Of a stretch of DNA of 64,000 bases, positions 59,802 to 64,000 are shown piece by piece. The DNA comes from Desulfogranum japonicum DSM 18378 (GTDB taxonomy: Bacteria > Desulfobacterota > Desulfobulbia > Desulfobulbales > Desulfobulbaceae). Below the pieces are notes generated by a model. It made no database searches. It was not told the origin of the DNA and worked only from the letters and a program-made list of their open reading frames with translations. The stretch is from positions 90,862 to 154,861 of the forward strand of contig NZ_KE386995.1 of the NCBI RefSeq assembly GCF_000429945.1. The letters are read 5' to 3'. Position 1 is the stretch's first letter. Each line of letters begins with the position of its first letter. Both the position numbers and the translations under genes were made by a program.

Positions 59802-61034
59802 ATGAAAGAGAGAGTAAATATCTGTTTATCGTTACTATGTTTTGTCATTTTGTCGTTAAGTTACTCCTCCTGCTGGGCTGTTACGGTGGCTTCAGTTACA
59901 GCCCTGGAAAACGCAGTTACTGCCGCGAACTCCGGTGGCGATACAAATATAGTGATAGCAGCAGGAACGTACAATCTGAATGGTGTCTATCTGCGCATTA
60001 CAGCTGACAACGTGACAGTCGCAGGAGCAACAGGAAAGTCTGCTGATGTGATCCTTGACGGCAACTATGTGACAACGGAAATTTTTCAGATAGTGTCTTC
60101 CAATGTCACTCTCAAGGATATGACCTTGAAAAGGGCATACTATCACCCCATTCATATTTTCCCTGATACTGGTGATGTAACTGGAAACAGGATTTTGAAC
60201 GTGCATATCATAGATCCTGGGCAACAGGCCATAAAGATCAACCAGGATGCAGGAAAGAATTATTCAGCTGTGAGCGGTCTTATCAGTGATTCGCATATTG
60301 AACTCACTGATAGCGGGCGAGCGAAAGTTTGGGAGATAAACGGAAGTTGTTACACCGGTGGTGTGGATGGACACCACGCCTTGAATTGGACAGTTAGTGA
60401 TAATTACATTGAGGGGTTCTGGTGTGAGAATGGGCTATCAGAGCACGGTGTTCATTTCTGGTCCTCCTCTGCTGATTCATTGGTCGAGGGGAACACCATA
60501 GTCAACTGTGATCGCGGAATAGGTTTTGGTTTGGGAAGCAGTCCCCATTATCGCGGTATTATCCGTAACAATATGCTGTTTCATGACAGTGGGCATGCCC
60601 ATAGTGATGTTGGGATAGGTCTTGAGAATGCCCAGGGGGCAAAGGTCTACAACAACACTATCTACCATCAGCACAGTTACACCAACGCCATTGAATATCG
60701 TTTCAGTGGTACCACAGGAGGTACTATTGCCAACAACCTTACCAACAAGGCTATAGCGAGCAGGGATGGCGGGAGTGCACAGGTGTTCAGTAATTTTACC
60801 AGTGCCCAGGCAGCATGGTTCGTAAATGCTTCTTCTGGAAATCTGCATCTAGCTTATGCTGTTAATGGGGTTGTGGATGCAGGGACATCTATCTCAGGAC
60901 TCACTAACGATATCGATGGCCAGAGCCGTCCTGCCGGACTGGGAGTCGATATAGGGGCAGATGAGTACAGCAGCGGTGATGGTGATTCCCCAGAAAGTGT
61001 GATTACCCCATTGATGTTATTACTCAAAGACTGA
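59802..61034 (+). CDS. Secreted right-handed beta-helix protein with P-LMLLLK tail
   Basis: 410 residues. Signal peptide (ICLSLLCFVILSLSYSSCWA). The body is a parallel beta-helix rich in N and G turns, of pectate-lyase-like type: IVIAAGTYNLNGVYLRIT at the start and repeated rungs such as SLVEGNTIVNCDRGIGF and AKVYNNTIYHQ. It ends with GQSRPAGLGVDIGADEY, a C-terminal segment common in surface beta-helix proteins, then a Ser/Asp-rich linker and PLMLLLKD. The tail matches the C39-like protein at 40396. Enzyme activity unknown; possibly polysaccharide-binding or lyase. ATG 59802 has GGAGG 5 bases upstream. Confidence 0.82.
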   Translation: MKERVNICLSLLCFVILSLSYSSCWAVTVASVTALENAVTAANSGGDTNIVIAAGTYNLNGVYLRITADNVTVAGATGKSADVILDGNYVTTEIFQIVSSNVTLKDMTLKRAYYHPIHIFPDTGDVTGNRILNVHIIDPGQQAIKINQDAGKNYSAVSGLISDSHIELTDSGRAKVWEINGSCYTGGVDGHHALNWTVSDNYIEGFWCENGLSEHGVHFWSSSADSLVEGNTIVNCDRGIGFGLGSSPHYRGIIRNNMLFHDSGHAHSDVGIGLENAQGAKVYNNTIYHQHSYTNAIEYRFSGTTGGTIANNLTNKAIASRDGGSAQVFSNFTSAQAAWFVNASSGNLHLAYAVNGVVDAGTSISGLTNDIDGQSRPAGLGVDIGADEYSSGDGDSPESVITPLMLLLKD

Positions 61035-61076
61035 GGCTGATTTGAGTGTATCCATAGGATATCGGTAGACTGTAAC

Positions 61077-61796
61077 ATGAATGCTATTGTTCATAATCCC
61101 AGAAAAGATCCTCTGGGAACCATGCTGCTCGATTATCTGGATGGCGGTCACGATGCCTGTATTGAGGTCATATCTCCAACACTTGCCATGGGGCGCATGC
61201 CTGCTGCGACTATGTTTCGGAAATACAGAGATATGCCCAAGCTCGAACAGCTGGCACTGCATCATTGCACAGGCAGGATACTGGATGTAGGAGCAGGCAG
61301 CGGCTGTCATTCTTTGTATCTTCAAAATCAAGGTTTGGATGTCCTGGCTGTGGACATTTCACCTGGCTGTGTGCAGGCGATGCACAGACAATATGTACAC
61401 AATCCCCGACTTTGCGATGTCTTTTCCCTTCAAGAAGAATGTTTTGATACCATTCTCATGCTCATGAATGGGCTCGGAATATGTGGAACTTTGGATGGAG
61501 TGAATCTTTTTTTACAATTTGTGGACACTATTCTGGCAAAAGAAGGGCAAATTCTGGTGGATTCAACCGACCTTGAAATTTTGCAGGAAGAGGAAGAAAC
61601 TTCAGCGTGCGATGAGGATGTATATTTGGGAGAAACCAGCTTTGTGATGCGTTATCGGGATATTTATTCAGATCCATTTGATTGGGTGTATGCTGATTAT
61701 GCAACTCTGCAATCCTTCGCATTACTGCATAATTTTCAGTGTCAGCAATTGTATTCCGACAACCTGGGACGTTATCTGGCGCGTATTTTTAGGTAA
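61077..61796 (+). CDS. Class I SAM-dependent methyltransferase of unknown substrate
   Basis: 239 residues. SAM motif I ILDVGAGSGCHSLYLQ (about 63-78), motif II-like LAVDISPGCV, and post-motif DTILMLMNGLGICGTLDG. An acidic segment (LQEEEETSACDEDVY) precedes the C-terminal strands. The substrate is not recognisable. It follows the beta-helix gene by 42 bases, so co-transcription is possible, and overlaps the convergent sensor gene by 8 bases. Confidence 0.8.
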   Translation: MNAIVHNPRKDPLGTMLLDYLDGGHDACIEVISPTLAMGRMPAATMFRKYRDMPKLEQLALHHCTGRILDVGAGSGCHSLYLQNQGLDVLAVDISPGCVQAMHRQYVHNPRLCDVFSLQEECFDTILMLMNGLGICGTLDGVNLFLQFVDTILAKEGQILVDSTDLEILQEEEETSACDEDVYLGETSFVMRYRDIYSDPFDWVYADYATLQSFALLHNFQCQQLYSDNLGRYLARIFR

Positions 61797-62988
61797 GGGG
61801 CACAGTTCCCTCTCCCTGCGAAACCGTTGATTTTTTGCCAAACCATTCTTCTTTGCTGTAAAGCTCATTGTAACATGCAGGGCAGATGCTGTGACTGAAA
61901 TCCGCCTCTGAATGTTGGGCGATGTAGGTTTCGATTCTTGTCCAATATCCCTTGTCGTCCCGAATTCTTTTACAATGGCTGCATATGGGCAGAATACCGC
62001 GCAGGGTTTTTATTTCTTCCAGAGCTGAGGTGAGATCGGTTATCAGTTGCTCTTTTTCCTGTTCCGCTTTTTTTCTATCCTCGATTTCCCGTGCGAGTTG
62101 TCGGTTCCACTTATAAAATATACCTAACATGCTCAGTGCAATGAGGGAAACAAGAGCAACCCATTTAATGATATCTATCAGTTGCAGCCCATATTCGTAT
62201 CGAACAGGGATCCATTTCTGACGAATTTCGTCATGGGTTGTTTTGGAAATGGCAGCAAGTGCCTTGTTCAATATCGGAACGAGTTCGGGCCAATCTTTTC
62301 GCACACCTATATAGAGCGCATAATCGTCCAGGAGAATATCAGTTGCAATTTTTAGGTTGGTAAGTCCTTCTTTTTCTATCAGGTAAGATGCGGCGGCAAG
62401 GTTTTCAATTATGGCATCAGCCCTGCCCAAAGAAACCGCTTTTAGCCCTTCAAGGGGAGAAGAGACATTGACTCCTGTAAACGTGACGCCGTTTTGGGAG
62501 AGCCATTCATGGGTGGCATTGTTTTTTACTTGAGCCACTTTTTTGTTGCGGAGCCCCAAATGGTCATGAATGGGAGGGGCATTTTTTTGGGTGATAATAA
62601 CCAGTGGAAAAGAGAGATGAGCATTACTGTAATTCAGAAACGCTCTACGCTCCTGAGTATCTGCAACACAAGCCAGAATATCAATCTCTTTGTTCTTTGT
62701 TTTTTCAAGAATATCAGGCCAAGGCTGCTTTTCGACCATCACAATGTTGAGGCCCAGTTCTTCGGCAATATGCAGCAGATAATCTGTTGCCATTCCTTTA
62801 AAGGTGCCGTCCTTATCCATATATTGAAAAGGTGGGAAAGCCTGAGGCCCGCTCATACGTAAGGTTTTATGTAGAGAAAGCCATTCTTTTTCAGTTGCCG
62901 TGAGTTCTATAGTTTCAGCGTTCACTGCCTCTGTAAGAATAATAAGGAGAGCTGCCAGAAAAAAAGCTGAATATTTTGCTATTGGCAT
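61789..62988 (-). CDS. Membrane sensor protein: periplasmic solute-binding domain, TM, coiled coil, CxxC motif
   Basis: 399 residues. Signal sequence (MPIAKYSAFFLAALLIILTEAVNAE). SBP_bac_3-type periplasmic domain (about 28-265) with LRMSGPQAFPPFQYMDKDG and ADAIIENLAAASYLI. One transmembrane helix (about 275-297), then a coiled coil (about 300-340, REIEDRKKAEQEKEQL) and a C-terminal segment ILPICSHCKRIRDDKGYW ... HSICPACYNELY with two CxxC pairs, a probable metal site. There is no kinase, GGDEF or HTH output domain. ATG 62988 is chosen for the signal sequence; an in-frame TTG at 63057 is less likely. Confidence 0.83.
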   Translation of the reverse strand: MPIAKYSAFFLAALLIILTEAVNAETIELTATEKEWLSLHKTLRMSGPQAFPPFQYMDKDGTFKGMATDYLLHIAEELGLNIVMVEKQPWPDILEKTKNKEIDILACVADTQERRAFLNYSNAHLSFPLVIITQKNAPPIHDHLGLRNKKVAQVKNNATHEWLSQNGVTFTGVNVSSPLEGLKAVSLGRADAIIENLAAASYLIEKEGLTNLKIATDILLDDYALYIGVRKDWPELVPILNKALAAISKTTHDEIRQKWIPVRYEYGLQLIDIIKWVALVSLIALSMLGIFYKWNRQLAREIEDRKKAEQEKEQLITDLTSALEEIKTLRGILPICSHCKRIRDDKGYWTRIETYIAQHSEADFSHSICPACYNELYSKEEWFGKKSTVSQGEGTVPLT

Positions 62989-63100
62989 AAAGATTGAACG
63001 TTGAGATAAGGAAGTGTTTTCGATATAGAATGTAACCTGTTCAAAAAAAAATGACAATCATGCAGCGAAAATATTATTGACAGGCACAACTCATCCCAGG

Positions 63101-63180
63101 GGAGCCGAAGAATTTTGAAAGTTTCCTGTATTTGTAACGGATTAGAGGGTGGCACTAGTAGACTGGTGCAGTTGGTCTGC
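63101..63180 (+). repeat. Repeat family B, partial copy 3
   Basis: GGAGCCGAAGAATTTTGAAA, then TTTGTAACGGATTAGAG and GACTGGTGCAG, aligns with the first 90 bases of copy 1 (GGAGACGGATAAGTTTGAAA, TTTGTAACTGATTACAG, GGCTGGTGCAG). The right half is not recognisable. Confidence 0.5.
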
Positions 63181-63463
63181 GCAACTCGTTGTGGTTGAAG
63201 AATCAAGTTCATTGTAACAGTTACTGGTAGACAACAGGTGTATTCATGGATTGGCACTACGAGGAGTCTGGCAGAATTGTCTTTTAATCAGCATATAGAT
63301 TGCTAGTAGGGCGTTGTCTGTAACTAATTGTTATTGCGCTGTAATTTATTTGATTTTGATTGTCATCTTATGGAGGTCAATGGCATAGTGTAGGTAATTA
63401 GTGTATGGTCGAAAACCTATTTACACAGTAAATACAGCTGGATAGCTCATGCGTGAGCAGGCC

Positions 63464-63597
63464 AAGATTTTGGTATTACAAGCTATATTCATTTTGACAA
63501 ATGCCGACGCGCTACGTTAACATGCCGAAAATATGGAATTTGTGTGAAATTCATTTCGATTGTCTGCGCCAAAAAACAGGCTGTGTACCAAAATCTT
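63464..63597. repeat. Inverted repeat upstream of the transposase
   Basis: AAGATTTTGGTA at 63464-63475 and its exact reverse complement TACCAAAATCTT at 63586-63597, separated by 110 bases and ending 16 bases before the transposase start. Could be part of the IS left end or a transposase-binding or operator site. Confidence 0.5.
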
Positions 63598-63613
63598 CAA
63601 TCTGAACCATAGC

Positions 63614-64000
63614 ATGAGACAAACAAAACATCCTCAATTAAGAATAGGTGAAACTCCTATCGCTGAAGTTAAAATTGATCTCAAATCTCGTGATGACATA
63701 CCACCCTTGCTTTTGGGGCTTCAATACATCTACACCACAGCCGATCTTCGTCAGAAAGTGTTCGAAATATTAGAACATCGAATCCAGCCTAATACGGATA
63801 AGAAGAACGGCCGTCCCGGAATGGAGCTATGGAGAATATTGGTTTTGGGAGTACTTCGGTTAAATTTGAATTGGGATTATGATCGTCTTGTCGAAATGGC
63901 GAATAATCATAAAACAATACGGCTTATGCTCGGGCACAGTTCCTGGGGCGACGATCATGAATATAGATTACAGACCATCAAAGATAATGTATCGCTTCTC
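63614..64000 (+). CDS. Insertion-sequence transposase, N-terminal part (ISNCY-like), runs off the window
   Basis: 129 codons are visible from the ATG at 63614 to the window end without a stop. The sequence RQTKHPQLRIGETPIAEVKI, then LLGLQYIYTTADLRQKVFEI and NGRPGMELWRILVLGVLRLN, and DRLVEMANNHKTIRLMLGH, is what I recall for ISNCY-family transposases common in Desulfobacterota; the family name is from memory. The catalytic residues lie beyond the window. Together with the palindromic elements it shows recent or past mobile DNA activity here. Confidence 0.75.
   Translation, partial: MRQTKHPQLRIGETPIAEVKIDLKSRDDIPPLLLGLQYIYTTADLRQKVFEILEHRIQPNTDKKNGRPGMELWRILVLGVLRLNLNWDYDRLVEMANNHKTIRLMLGHSSWGDDHEYRLQTIKDNVSLL

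Larger units (their letters stand above)
62989..63613. other. Intergenic region before the IS (625 bases)
   Basis: No gene. A partial family B repeat lies at 63101-63180. Small hairpins occur near the transposase: GCTCA-TGCG-TGAGC (63445-63458) and the distant pair AAGATTTTGGTA (63464-63475) / TACCAAAATCTT (63586-63597). The left end of the IS should be in this stretch, but I could not fix it without its right end. Confidence 0.45.

Overview
This window is a piece of a Gram-negative bacterial chromosome, most likely from a Desulfobacterota (Desulfobulbales-like) sulfate or sulfur metaboliser. That is inference from the gene set: Lol lipoprotein export, KDO transferase, an endonuclease-type MutL, TrmFO, a FabL-type enoyl reductase, PAS/GGDEF proteins, a DsrE-like secreted protein and a C-terminal CxxC signalling motif familiar from that phylum. 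There is no rRNA, recognisable tRNA, CRISPR array, phage or plasmid module. Most of the window is ordinary core genome, interrupted by intergenic palindromic repeats and a few accessory genes for secreted proteins.

Layout. 1-975 (-): N-terminal part of a class A penicillin-binding protein. 1092-9018 (+): mutL, hisD-rsmG, then leuB-prs-asd. 9160-10860 (-): PAS-GGDEF diguanylate cyclase. 11506-11931 (+): gamma-glutamylcyclotransferase-like protein. 12077-17053 (-): lolD, lolC, lysS and an RlmD-type RNA methyltransferase. 17130-22950 (+): NtrC-type regulator, GAF/PAS-GGDEF-(degenerate) EAL protein, aminotransferase. 23411-27363 (+): grpE, dnaK, trpS. 27557-28603 (-): secreted cyclophilin-FKBP fusion. 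28933-38587 (+): waaA, carA, carB, ftsH, folP and a small membrane protein. 39043-42624 (+): three exported accessory proteins (DsrE-like, Lcl/DUF1566-like, C39-like papain-fold protein with repeats). 42649-45699 (-): M1-peptidase/ChaN/PDZ fusion. 46056-50001 (+): serA, a roughly 1 kb gap rich in repeats, DUF362, fabL. 50746-55209 (+): metK-ahcY (SAM cycle), 3D-domain lipoprotein, trmFO. 55436-59494 (+): potDABC polyamine transporter. 59802-61796 (+): secreted beta-helix protein and methyltransferase. 61789-62988 (-): periplasmic-sensor protein. 63614-64000 (+): start of an insertion-sequence transposase.

How genes work together. leuB, asd, hisD, serA and carAB supply amino acids and carbamoyl phosphate. 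metK and ahcY make SAM and recycle SAH, and SAM feeds the several methyltransferases here. grpE/dnaK, ftsH and the periplasmic PPIase serve protein folding and quality control. waaA, lolCD and the PBP build the envelope. Two GGDEF proteins and the NtrC-type regulator form a signalling stretch.

The most unusual content is: (1) a family of 161-bp palindromic intergenic elements (three full-length copies, one degenerate, one half), plus two further repeat families (about 145 bp and about 85 bp) and a small stem family; (2) two unrelated secreted proteins ending in the same short tail, P-x-LMLLLK, which could be a C-terminal sorting tag; (3) rare fusions, namely M1 peptidase-ChaN-PDZ and cyclophilin-FKBP; (4) a Prs homologue that lacks the classical ATP-binding motif; (5) a GGDEF protein whose EAL domain has lost catalytic residues. 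No single clear-cut new defence or metabolic system was found.
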